The position numbers were made by a program, and so were the translations under genes. Shown one piece after another: positions 1-5,669 of a DNA stretch of 6,562 bases. Within the stretch, counting starts at the first letter, position 1, and the number at the start of each line of letters is the position of its first letter. A model generated the notes under the pieces. It was not told where the DNA came from and searched no databases. It worked only from the letters and a program-made list of their open reading frames with translations. The stretch comes from Dialister sp. UBA6422 (GTDB lineage Bacteria; Bacillota; Negativicutes; Veillonellales; Dialisteraceae). Location of the stretch: positions 1-6,562 of the forward strand of contig DJPC01000018.1 in NCBI GenBank assembly GCA_002439665.1, written 5' to 3'.

Positions 1-607
1 CACGATTAATATGCAAATCATATTTCGAAGCAGCTTCAATTCTATCTAAAGCACTTTCTTTAATGGCATTGTATAAAGCTTCATCAAATGCCATAGAGGC
101 TACCATCTGTCCCTTCTTTCTAAAAAGAAATCCATGGACGCCATCTTCATTTGTCGCAAAATAAATTTCATCGATTTTTTTATCTTTATAATGGGCTTCC
201 ACATTATCCCAAATAGAGCTTTTAATTATTTCTACAATACGATCATCTAGTCCTGCATCTAAAATAAGTAATTTTTCTTTGAATTCATTGTAGGAATTGA
301 CAATACGTTTTGTATATCCATCAAAAGCATTACCTCTTTGATCCAAAATCTGTTCCATTTCCTTACAATTGGATCCATCGGCATTAACAAAAATCAATAC
401 TTTATCTTCCTGCTGATGATATAAAAAATTGTAATTTAGCATAGCAGAGGCCTCGCAGTGAGGACAGTGAAAGCGAAATGCCTCATCATTTCTGACTTTT
501 TCCTTCATTTCTGGATTCTGCATGGTATTAATACTATCCCATACGAGAAAAGAAGTTTTCTTGCCGCATTTAGGACAGGTAATTTCTTGCATAGCACTTT
601 GTGACAT
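1..607 (-). CDS. CpXC-domain protein, 3' end outside the window
   Basis: The reading frame is open from the ATG at 607 to the window edge, giving the first 202 residues; the stop codon lies beyond position 1. Two CPxC knuckles, CPKC at residues 11-14 and CPHC at 48-51, are about 36 residues apart. This is the signature of the CpXC domain, an uncharacterised family named for these paired cysteines, which presumably bind one zinc ion. The rest is soluble mixed alpha/beta sequence with no signal peptide or membrane segment, and includes an acidic stretch LILDAGLDDRIVEIIK near residues 109-124. The start is supported by an AGGGGGA ribosome site at 619-625, 11 nt upstream, a little far but the only good candidate. 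An extended -10 promoter at 656-664 suggests it is transcribed separately from the hydro-lyase genes upstream. Biochemical function is unknown; the domain call rests on the cysteine pattern and N-terminal position. Confidence 0.8.
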   Translation of the reverse strand, partial: MSQSAMQEITCPKCGKKTSFLVWDSINTMQNPEMKEKVRNDEAFRFHCPHCEASAMLNYNFLYHQQEDKVLIFVNADGSNCKEMEQILDQRGNAFDGYTKRIVNSYNEFKEKLLILDAGLDDRIVEIIKSSIWDNVEAHYKDKKIDEIYFATNEDGVHGFLFRKKGQMVASMAFDEALYNAIKESALDRIEAASKYDLHINR

Positions 608-645
608 GATTGTTTATATCCCCCTATAATGGATTGATTCATTGA

Positions 646-655
646 ATGTATACAT
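646..655. promoter_or_regulatory. 10-bp perfect palindrome at the predicted start site of the CpXC gene
   Basis: ATGTATACAT is a perfect 10-bp palindrome directly downstream of the minus-strand TATAAT at 656-661, so it would cover the predicted transcription start. That position suits a small repressor operator. In AT-rich DNA a 10-bp palindrome can arise by chance, and no cognate regulator is visible. Confidence 0.25.
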
Positions 656-664
656 ATTATAACA
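656..664 (-). promoter_or_regulatory. Extended -10 promoter for the CpXC-domain gene
   Basis: Read on the minus strand the sequence is TGT-TATAAT, a perfect consensus -10 hexamer (656-661) with the extended TGn element (662-664). No good -35 hexamer is visible 16-18 bp upstream, which is usual for extended -10 promoters. The implied start is near 649, giving a leader of about 40 nt before the ATG at 607. The same TGTTATAAT string drives the fusion gene at 3792-3800. Confidence 0.55.
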
Positions 665-710
665 AAAGTAAATAACCAACAGTAGATGATTATTTGAATA
701 AAAATCTAAT

Positions 711-1967
711 CTATAAGTCCTTCGGATTCGTAATCTTCCCTGTCACAGCAGATGCCGCAGCCACTGCAGGGCTGGCCAAATAGGCTTTTGCTTTAGGCGA
801 ACCAAAGCGCCCTAAAAAGTTTCGATTATTAGTTCCCAGCATCACTTCTCCTTCCCCCATAAGCGCCATAGTACGGCCTTCACAAAAAGAACAGTATGGC
901 GGAGTCACCATAGCTCCTGCTTCCACCAAAGTTTGAATGTATCCCTTTCTCATGGCTTCTTCCATAATAGAATTAGATGCAGGAGTAACTACAAATTTCA
1001 CAAAAGGTGCTATTTTTTTCCCTTTTAATATATGAGCAGCTATTTCTAAATCTTCCAATCTGCCATTGGTACAGGATCCTAAGCAGACTTGCGTAATTTC
1101 TGTCCCTTCTACAGAGGAAAGAGAATGAATATTATCCACATACGGCGGACAGGCAACTACTGGCTCCAAATCCTCTGCTCGATAACGAAGTACCCTTTCG
1201 TAGGCTTCATCTTCCCCTACATGAACCCAGGAGATATTTTCCAAAGGTTCGTGGCAATACGCTGCTGTTTTGGCATCACCGGGAAACATCCCCGCTTTGG
1301 CACCGCATTCTACCACCATATTAGAAATGGTAAGCCTAGAATCAATAGAAAGACTGGCTATCGTAGTTCCACAAAATTCCAATGACCGATAAGTCCCACC
1401 AGCGGCTTTCAAATCTCCTAGTATCCTTAAGATAATATCTTTCCCATAGACCCCCTTGGGCAATGTCCCATCAATTTGAATTTTGATGGCAGAAGGCACC
1501 CGAAGCCACAATTCACCAGTCCCCAAAAGATAGGCCATTTCTGTATATCCTATACCAGTAGAAAAACATCCCACAGCTCCATAGGTAGTAGTATGGGAAT
1601 CAGTACAAAGAATAATCCGTCCCGGTTTCCCATAGCCCAATTCCGGAATGAGTTGGTGGCAAATCCCGCCAGTGGCATGAAAATCCTGAATACCATATTT
1701 CTCACACAATTTGTACCCATAAGACAAACTTCTCGGATCTGTGGGTAAGCAAGCTGGATTTAAATGATCATGGAAAATTACACAACGTTTAGGATATTTC
1801 AAAGACGAAAACCCCATATCTTCTAATCGTTTATATAATTTTTCTGTATAAATATCATGACATACCGCATAATCTGGCTTAACCACCACCAGATCACCAG
1901 GCCGCAAATCTGCTGCTCCCGTATGTTTCATTAAAATTTTTTCTGCTATGCTATGACTTCTCATCAT
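711..1967 (-). CDS. Aconitase-superfamily hydro-lyase, large subunit (LeuC/HacA type)
   Basis: This is the 4Fe-4S large subunit of an isopropylmalate/homoaconitate-type isomerase, which dehydrates and rehydrates a 2- or 3-hydroxy acid in the cytoplasm. At 418 residues it has the length of the archaeal-type LeuC/HacA clade rather than the ~466-residue enterobacterial LeuC. Visible motifs are HDH at 66-68, DSH at 123-125 (catalytic Asp-His), SNMVVECGAKAGMF at 215-228, the cluster ligand C299 in GSCTNG, ligands C359 and C362 in CSFCEG, and substrate arginines R382 and R387 in NRNFLGR. The usual CGxC is CSFC here, a mild oddity. The C-terminal YLASPAVAAASAVTG is typical. AGAAGGG at 1973-1979 lies 5 nt from the ATG at 1967 and 8 nt from a second ATG at 1964, so either may be used. 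Its small subunit is probably the C-terminal part of the upstream gene. Candidate substrates include isopropylmalate, homocitrate, citramalate and dimethylmalate; sequence alone does not choose. Confidence 0.88.
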   Translation of the reverse strand: MMRSHSIAEKILMKHTGAADLRPGDLVVVKPDYAVCHDIYTEKLYKRLEDMGFSSLKYPKRCVIFHDHLNPACLPTDPRSLSYGYKLCEKYGIQDFHATGGICHQLIPELGYGKPGRIILCTDSHTTTYGAVGCFSTGIGYTEMAYLLGTGELWLRVPSAIKIQIDGTLPKGVYGKDIILRILGDLKAAGGTYRSLEFCGTTIASLSIDSRLTISNMVVECGAKAGMFPGDAKTAAYCHEPLENISWVHVGEDEAYERVLRYRAEDLEPVVACPPYVDNIHSLSSVEGTEITQVCLGSCTNGRLEDLEIAAHILKGKKIAPFVKFVVTPASNSIMEEAMRKGYIQTLVEAGAMVTPPYCSFCEGRTMALMGEGEVMLGTNNRNFLGRFGSPKAKAYLASPAVAAASAVTGKITNPKDL

Positions 1968-1982
1968 GTTTTCCCTTCTGTT

Positions 1983-2013
1983 TCACTTTTTATACAAAAT
2001 GTATAAAGAGTGA
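1983..2013. repeat. Long hairpin just upstream of the large-subunit gene
   Basis: The arms TCACTTTTTATAC (1983-1995) and GTATAAAGAGTGA (2001-2013) are inverted complements at 12 of 13 positions around a 5-nt AAAAT loop. The hairpin sits about 16 nt upstream of the ATG at 1967, just ahead of the ribosome site, in the expected transcript. There is no U-run after it in the minus direction, so it is not an intrinsic terminator. It could be a protein-binding dyad, an RNA-stabilising or processing hairpin, or an outer part of the adjacent repeat element, which it overlaps by 5 bp. Confidence 0.6.
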
Positions 2014-2141
2014 GTAGTGAGTAATTGAAAGTGAAGAATGAATGTGGTGATACAAAACTTATAAAGTACCGTAATATATTAAGAAGATTGTACTCCTACG
2101 AATTTCATTTTCTAACATATCACCAATTTTAACTTCTCACT
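2009..2141. repeat. MITE-like inverted-repeat element between the two hydro-lyase genes
   Basis: The ends are imperfect terminal inverted repeats: AGTGAGTAGTGAGTAATTGA at 2009-2028 matches the reverse complement of 2123-2141 (AGTGAGAAGTTAAAATTGG) at about 15 of 20 positions with one gap. Nested inside are a perfect 8-bp inverted pair TGGTGATA (2045-2052) / TATCACCA (2118-2125) and a 5-bp pair AGTAC (2065-2069) / GTACT (2090-2094). The 133-bp unit is noncoding and could fold as one long arm. Its right end overlaps the TGA stop (2137-2139) of the fusion gene. This resembles miniature inverted-repeat elements in intergenic DNA. No clear target-site duplication is seen, and copies elsewhere cannot be tested from one window. 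Confidence 0.45.
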
Positions 2142-3759
2142 GTTTTTGATGTCTTTTTTTCACACTAGCCACCAATCCCCCATCCATAATCAACTGATAG
2201 AGATTCTCTGGCATTTTCGGAATAGGGTATTTTTTGCCATGATGAAGAATATATTCATTAATGACCACTTTCACCGTATCTCCTTCTGTCACATGATCAG
2301 GAAGATCCGGACATTCGATAAGAAGCACTCCATTATTGATGGCATTTCTAAAGAAAATACGAGCAAAGGACTTGGCAATGATACACCGAATGCCAGATGT
2401 AGCAATCACCTCTGCTGCCTGTTCTCTAGACGAACCACAACCGAAGTTACTGCCAGCTACAATCATATCTCCCTTGCGAATTTGAGATGCCAATTCCGGA
2501 CGAAGCGGTTCAAACATGTGCCTTTTCACTTCTTCCCAGGAAGGATAGGACAAATGCTGAGTAGGAATGATAATATCGGTGTCAATATCATCCCCAAATT
2601 TCCACACCCGACCTTCTAGCGTCAAGGAATGATCGTCTGTCTTTTCTATATCTCCCACATATCCTGATAAAGCCGCATCAATGGCGGCCTGAGTAGAAGT
2701 TAAATAAATTCTTCCACCTATTTCTCCTGCATATCCTTCTTCATTGTGAATATCATTGGAAATAAGAATTTCTGATTTCCTTATCATAGCCTGTTCATGT
2801 GGCGTGGCACATTGATTGAGTACTAAACCACCTGCTTCCATAATAGTGGTCAAATATCCTGCTGTTGCTGCTTTCTCATATACTTTCGCTGTATTGGGTG
2901 CCACGGAAAGTCGTACTTTATGAGCAACCTTTTTCCCAGCAAGTTTATGGGCTATCAAGGAAATATCTGACAAAAACCCTCCATAAGCTCCCCCTAGAAA
3001 AACTGCTTGGATAGACTTTCTTGGCATCTTATCCACTACATGGCAAGGAGACACTTCCAAAGATGATTTGACAGTTCCCAAATCTAAAACTGCATCGGAT
3101 CTATTTTCCCAAGGAGTTTCCACTTTAACCGCCGTAACTACAGGTAACTTTTGCATACTACCACAAAGTATCATCCACTCCTCTTCTGTGAGATGAGACT
3201 TTGCATCCATAAATGACAAAGCAGCCCCTTGCGGTACCTTTCCTTGTAAGGAAGAAATCAAGGTCCTTGCCGCATCTCTTATATCTACGCCAGATGATAA
3301 ATGTCCCACAACCTTGATACTATAGAGAGGCTTTTCTTCCGCTTTCCAGTCGTCCCTAGTCAATGCCTCTGCCATATCTTTTGGTGATAAGCAAAGACCA
3401 ATGGCTCCCTTGCCTCCAACCATCAATACATCCCTGTCACAGCTAAGAATCAAAGATTCTTTTTGCCACTCCTCTTCTAGCAAAGAAAATGCCATGCCTC
3501 TGCCATAGTAAAAAGGAATTTGGTATTCTTTAGCAAAATCCATCAATTCTCTCTGTGCCAAAGACACCTCTGGTGAATTGGGCGGTACCTCATGGTCCAC
3601 CACGATTCGTACCTTTTCTGGGCAAGCAACCTGCTTTTTCCCTTGCTTTATAAGACGCACCGTTTGAACCGCATTTTCTCCACTTAATACATAATAAGAA
3701 GGCTTTACATATAATTCTTCTTTACCTTCATCTATATCAAATAGAACACTAACTTTCAC
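2137..3759 (-). CDS. Degenerate LeuC-like domain fused to LeuD-type small subunit
   Basis: This uninterrupted 540-residue protein has two parts. Residues ~1-370 are an aconitase-superfamily large-subunit fold aligned to the neighbouring 418-residue protein, with a gapless stretch of ~65 residues (about 250-314). Its catalytic positions are changed: ligand C299 becomes A258, C359 becomes A318, C362 becomes H321, the DSH histidine becomes D110, and R382/R387 become E341/E346. D108 and H56 remain. Residues ~383-540 are an intact LeuD swivel domain with DDIDTDIIIP (390-399) and GSNFGCGSSREQA (436-448). Clean coding with selective loss of catalytic residues argues for a maintained pseudoenzyme domain, not a decaying gene. 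I chose the GTG at 3759 because AGGTGAGG (3763-3770) precedes it well; the in-frame GTG at 3768 would add three residues but lacks a ribosome site. It probably supplies the small subunit to the downstream large subunit. An alternative origin is decay of a single-chain Aquifex-type aconitase, which has the same domain order. Confidence 0.85.
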   Translation of the reverse strand: MKVSVLFDIDEGKEELYVKPSYYVLSGENAVQTVRLIKQGKKQVACPEKVRIVVDHEVPPNSPEVSLAQRELMDFAKEYQIPFYYGRGMAFSLLEEEWQKESLILSCDRDVLMVGGKGAIGLCLSPKDMAEALTRDDWKAEEKPLYSIKVVGHLSSGVDIRDAARTLISSLQGKVPQGAALSFMDAKSHLTEEEWMILCGSMQKLPVVTAVKVETPWENRSDAVLDLGTVKSSLEVSPCHVVDKMPRKSIQAVFLGGAYGGFLSDISLIAHKLAGKKVAHKVRLSVAPNTAKVYEKAATAGYLTTIMEAGGLVLNQCATPHEQAMIRKSEILISNDIHNEEGYAGEIGGRIYLTSTQAAIDAALSGYVGDIEKTDDHSLTLEGRVWKFGDDIDTDIIIPTQHLSYPSWEEVKRHMFEPLRPELASQIRKGDMIVAGSNFGCGSSREQAAEVIATSGIRCIIAKSFARIFFRNAINNGVLLIECPDLPDHVTEGDTVKVVINEYILHHGKKYPIPKMPENLYQLIMDGGLVASVKKRHQKQ

Positions 3760-3762
3760 TTT

Positions 3763-3770
3763 CCTCACCT
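3763..3770 (-). promoter_or_regulatory. Ribosome binding site that decides the fusion-gene start
   Basis: Read on the minus strand the sequence is GTAGGTGAGGAAA followed by GTG at 3759. GTAGGTGA matches the anti-Shine-Dalgarno complement GGAGGTGA at 7 of 8 positions, with about 8 nt from GTAGG to the GTG. The earlier in-frame GTG at 3768 lies inside this site, so it is unlikely to be the start. Confidence 0.6.
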
Positions 3771-3791
3771 ACTTTATACTTATTGTTTCTT

Positions 3792-3800
3792 ATTATAACA
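3792..3800 (-). promoter_or_regulatory. Extended -10 promoter for the hydro-lyase genes
   Basis: The minus strand reads TGT-TATAAT: consensus -10 at 3792-3797 and TGn at 3798-3800. The best 17-bp-spaced -35 is CAGTTT (3815-3820), which is weak. A start near 3785 gives a ~25-nt leader to the GTG at 3759. Because a terminator lies just upstream, this promoter would make the fusion and large-subunit genes a unit separate from the transporter. Confidence 0.6.
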
Positions 3801-3831
3801 TGACTAACTTTGAGAAACTGGTAAAGTCATG
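3799..3831. promoter_or_regulatory. CATGACT-N19-AGTCATG dyad over the hydro-lyase promoter
   Basis: Perfect 7-bp inverted arms CATGACT (3799-3805) and AGTCATG (3825-3831) flank a 19-bp spacer, with a further inner pair ACTTT (3807-3811) / AAAGT (3823-3827). The left arm overlaps the TG of the extended -10 and the dyad spans the -35 region, which is a repressor-like location. The half-site spacing of 26 bp is about 2.5 helical turns, so a looped or multimeric binder would be needed. It does not resemble the ATGCAT boxes near lysR. Confidence 0.4.
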
Positions 3832-3838
3832 AAACTAG

Positions 3839-3872
3839 AAAAAGAGCTGCGATTTCTCACAGCTCTCTTTTT
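3839..3872 (-). terminator. Intrinsic terminator downstream of the MFS gene (bidirectional form)
   Basis: Inverted arms AGAGCTG (3843-3849) and CAGCTCT (3860-3866) enclose a 10-nt loop. The minus-strand transcript continues as UUUUUCUAG, and the plus-strand copy also ends in CUUUUU, so it could stop transcription from both sides. It lies about 80 nt past the MFS stop codon (3949-3951) and upstream of the fusion-gene promoter, separating the two units. Confidence 0.75.
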
Positions 3873-3948
3873 AGCAAACTCTAAAAATATAATCAAATAT
3901 ATCCATTGAATACTGAAAAAGTCTTAAAATATAATTTCCAATAGATGG

Positions 3949-5190
3949 TTATTTCACATCCATAGCTTCTTTCAGTTTCAAAGCTCTATCTTCTTCCATT
4001 CTTTCTGTAGAGAATCGGCTATGACGCCCTAATTCTAAGTAATAGAAAGCCATTCCAAAAAGGGACATCACAGCAGCGCAAATATAAACAGCGGAAAAAC
4101 CGTAAGCAGTGACTAAATTCCCCAAAAGGTATGGACCCACCCCGATACCTAAATCAAGAAGTACGAAGTAGGTGGATGTTGCCACACCGATCTGGGTAAC
4201 TGGTGCACAATGAATGGAAAGTGCATGACAAGCAGCAGTCAAAGTACCATAACCTGCACCTAGAAGTAATCCGCCACAAAGAAGCATCCAATCGGTTCTA
4301 GCAAAAGCGATAGTCATCATAGAGAGGAAAGTCAAAACCAATGCAGGGTAAATTACAATGGAACCGCCTTTGTGATCCAAAAGCCATCCAGCGATAGGAC
4401 GACAAATAAGAGATGTAAAAGCAAAACAAATAAAGAACCATGTGCCGCCAATGGCAGACATATGAAGGCTATTGGCATATTCTCCCAAGAAGGAAAGAAC
4501 TGTGGAGTAACATACGCCACCAACCATAGCAACAAATGCAATAGCCAAAGATTTTTTAGCAAAGAAATCAGAAATACGTACTTGACGAACTGCTTTTCTT
4601 TCTTCTTCAGAAATCCGGCGTTCTGGGACTCTCATAAAAAGAGATAAAGCAAAGATGACAGCTCCTAATACCATGGTAACCAAAAGCGCGGAAGTAAACA
4701 TCTGAAGATTAATAAAACTCATAGCCATGTAAGGTCCAATAGCAGAAGCCAGGGTAACACCTAATGTAAAATATCCAATGCCAGTTCCCATTTTGCTATT
4801 TGGAATAAGAGCTGCCACAATTGTAGAAACAGCAGTAGAGGTCATGCCAAAAGAAATACCATGAATGAGACGGACAAGCATGAAACTTACAACACTAGAA
4901 GCAGCCAAGTATAGAAAAGTGACTACAAAAAAGAGGAAGGTGCCGGCAATAAACATTTTTCTTCTTCCCAGAAAATCAATGTATCTGCCGGCAGGAATGC
5001 GAGCCAGTAAAGCACCCACAATAAAGATACCGGAAGCTAACCCAGCCATACCGATATCCACACCCCAGTTTACAATAGCATAGCTAGTAGACCAGAGCAT
5101 CAAGAGAAAATGAATTACATATACCAAAAGATTGATGCCGATGCCAGAGACATAATCTTTTGTCCACAACTTTTTAGACATAGTAGTCAT
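3949..5190 (-). CDS. Major facilitator superfamily transporter
   Basis: This is a 413-residue integral membrane protein of the size and pattern of a 12-helix MFS permease. It has two bundles of hydrophobic segments split by a charged cytoplasmic loop at about residues 187-213 (PERRISEEERKAVRQVR). The MFS motif A is clear between helices 2 and 3 at about 59-79 (ARIPAGRYIDFLGRRK). A weaker repeat, RPIAGWLLDHKGG, sits at 264-276 in the second half. The C-terminal tail is charged and cytoplasmic. A longer frame reaches 5238, but AGGAGG at 5200-5205 is 9 nt from the ATG at 5190, which fixes the start there; ATG 5181 is a weaker alternative. It is divergent from the LysR gene and probably its target. 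Substrate is unknown. Adjacency to the hydro-lyase genes suggests an organic acid, but the terminator between them weakens that link, and a drug-efflux-type role is equally compatible with the fold. Confidence 0.87.
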   Translation of the reverse strand: MTTMSKKLWTKDYVSGIGINLLVYVIHFLLMLWSTSYAIVNWGVDIGMAGLASGIFIVGALLARIPAGRYIDFLGRRKMFIAGTFLFFVVTFLYLAASSVVSFMLVRLIHGISFGMTSTAVSTIVAALIPNSKMGTGIGYFTLGVTLASAIGPYMAMSFINLQMFTSALLVTMVLGAVIFALSLFMRVPERRISEEERKAVRQVRISDFFAKKSLAIAFVAMVGGVCYSTVLSFLGEYANSLHMSAIGGTWFFICFAFTSLICRPIAGWLLDHKGGSIVIYPALVLTFLSMMTIAFARTDWMLLCGGLLLGAGYGTLTAACHALSIHCAPVTQIGVATSTYFVLLDLGIGVGPYLLGNLVTAYGFSAVYICAAVMSLFGMAFYYLELGRHSRFSTERMEEDRALKLKEAMDVK

Positions 5191-5199
5191 ATATTTATT

Positions 5200-5205
5200 C
5201 CTCCT
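5200..5205 (-). promoter_or_regulatory. Ribosome binding site of the MFS gene
   Basis: A perfect AGGAGG on the minus strand lies 9 nt before the ATG at 5190. It decides against the upstream in-frame ATG at 5238, which would place this site inside the coding sequence. Confidence 0.8.
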
Positions 5206-5304
5206 AAGAATAATCTTTATATCAGCTTTTATAAACACATGTAATGCAATATGTATTTCGCAAGCCCCGTATATTTCGTATTTCTTTGACCTTGCAGATT
5301 CTAT

Positions 5305-5332
5305 TCTATATAAGATGACCTATTTCGTCTAA
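5305..5332 (-). promoter_or_regulatory. Predicted MFS promoter
   Basis: On the minus strand TTAGAC (5327-5332) and TATAGA (5305-5310) are separated by 16 bp. Each hexamer matches consensus at about four positions, so the promoter is weak and would suit activation. The implied start near 5298 puts the centre of the dyad at 5354-5368 about 63 bp upstream, the usual place for a LysR recognition site at activated promoters. The prediction leans on that geometry. Confidence 0.35.
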
Positions 5333-5353
5333 TGTAGTCAGTAAATTATTTTA

Positions 5354-5368
5354 ATGCATGGTATGCAT
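5354..5368. promoter_or_regulatory. LysR-type box 1 (MFS-proximal)
   Basis: ATGCATGGTATGCAT is a dyad with 6-bp perfect arms around three bases and T-N11-A spacing (T5355, A5367), the classic LysR recognition form. It is the best of the three copies and lies near -63 of the predicted MFS start. Confidence 0.55.
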
Positions 5369-5456
5369 AATAGTACGCAAAGTATCATGAACACCACCTA
5401 TTTAATCGATAAGATCTTATTATTTCATATACTTTTATTTATATATTTTTTGTATA

Positions 5457-5471
5457 ATGCATGGCGCGCAT
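5457..5471. promoter_or_regulatory. LysR-type box 2 (central)
   Basis: ATGCATGGCGCGCAT shares its first eight bases and last four with box 1, has T-N11-A spacing (T5458, A5470) and lies 103 bp from it. The flanking bases also match (TAATGCATGG in both). It sits about 43 bp upstream of the lysR -35 hexamer. Confidence 0.5.
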
Positions 5472-5513
5472 CATATTTCCACTAAAAGATTCATTAAAAA
5501 ATTCGTTTTTATT

Positions 5514-5541
5514 TTGAAAAAGTCCGTATTTACAGTATAAT
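5514..5541 (+). promoter_or_regulatory. Promoter of the LysR-type regulator gene
   Basis: TTGAAA (5514-5519) and a consensus TATAAT (5536-5541) are 16 bp apart. This is the strongest promoter-like sequence in the window. The start would be near 5548, leaving a leader of about 120 nt that contains box 3 at 5568-5582. Confidence 0.65.
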
Positions 5542-5567
5542 ATGAATATCTTTTACATAAATTCTTC

Positions 5568-5582
5568 ATGCATTTTATGTAT
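5568..5582. promoter_or_regulatory. LysR-type box 3 (downstream of the lysR start site)
   Basis: ATGCATTTTATGTAT matches box 1 at 12 of 15 positions, keeps T-N11-A spacing (T5569, A5581) and lies 111 bp from box 2. Its place about 20-35 bp inside the predicted lysR transcript would suit autorepression. Confidence 0.45.
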
Positions 5583-5669
5583 TTTTAGTAACTGATAACA
5601 GGGCTATGAATAAAAATGTACAGGACTAATCCCTTTTTACTAACCCTCTAAAGTAACGAAAGGACTATT

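Larger units (their letters stand above)
5191..5669. promoter_or_regulatory. Divergent control region between MFS and LysR genes
   Basis: This 479-bp AT-rich gap has no open reading frame worth calling. It holds the MFS ribosome site (5200-5205), a predicted MFS promoter (5305-5332), three LysR-type dyads (5354-5368, 5457-5471, 5568-5582), the lysR promoter (5514-5541) and the lysR ribosome site GAAAGGA (5658-5664). Both predicted leaders are long, about 108 nt for MFS and about 120 nt for lysR. No riboswitch fold was recognised in either. Confidence 0.7.

Noticed and set aside
670..695. AAATAACC ... GATTATTT inverted pair as a terminator after the large-subunit gene
   Set aside because: The stem is almost all A-T with a mismatch, and only a short T-run follows, so it is too weak to call.
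1089..2619. Plus-strand open frames of 90-157 codons opposite the hydro-lyase genes
   Set aside because: They lie antisense to clearly conserved coding sequence, show no family motifs, and have no ribosome sites of note.
2137..3759. Fusion gene read as a pseudogene
   Set aside because: There is no stop or frameshift over 540 codons, the small-subunit motifs are intact, and the changes in the large domain fall on catalytic positions while fold-defining residues are kept.
4353..5083. Short open frames on both strands inside the MFS gene
   Set aside because: They are other-frame readings of the transporter; their hydrophobic or lysine-rich look is a by-product of membrane-helix codons.
5254..5327. 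Three TATTTCG heptamers (5254-5260, 5272-5278, 5321-5327) as an operator array
   Set aside because: They are short, irregularly spaced, lack symmetry, and could easily arise in AT-rich sequence.
5453..5458. A second plus-strand TATAAT as lysR promoter
   Set aside because: There is no acceptable -35 hexamer upstream and it runs into box 2; the TTGAAA-N16-TATAAT at 5514-5541 is much better.
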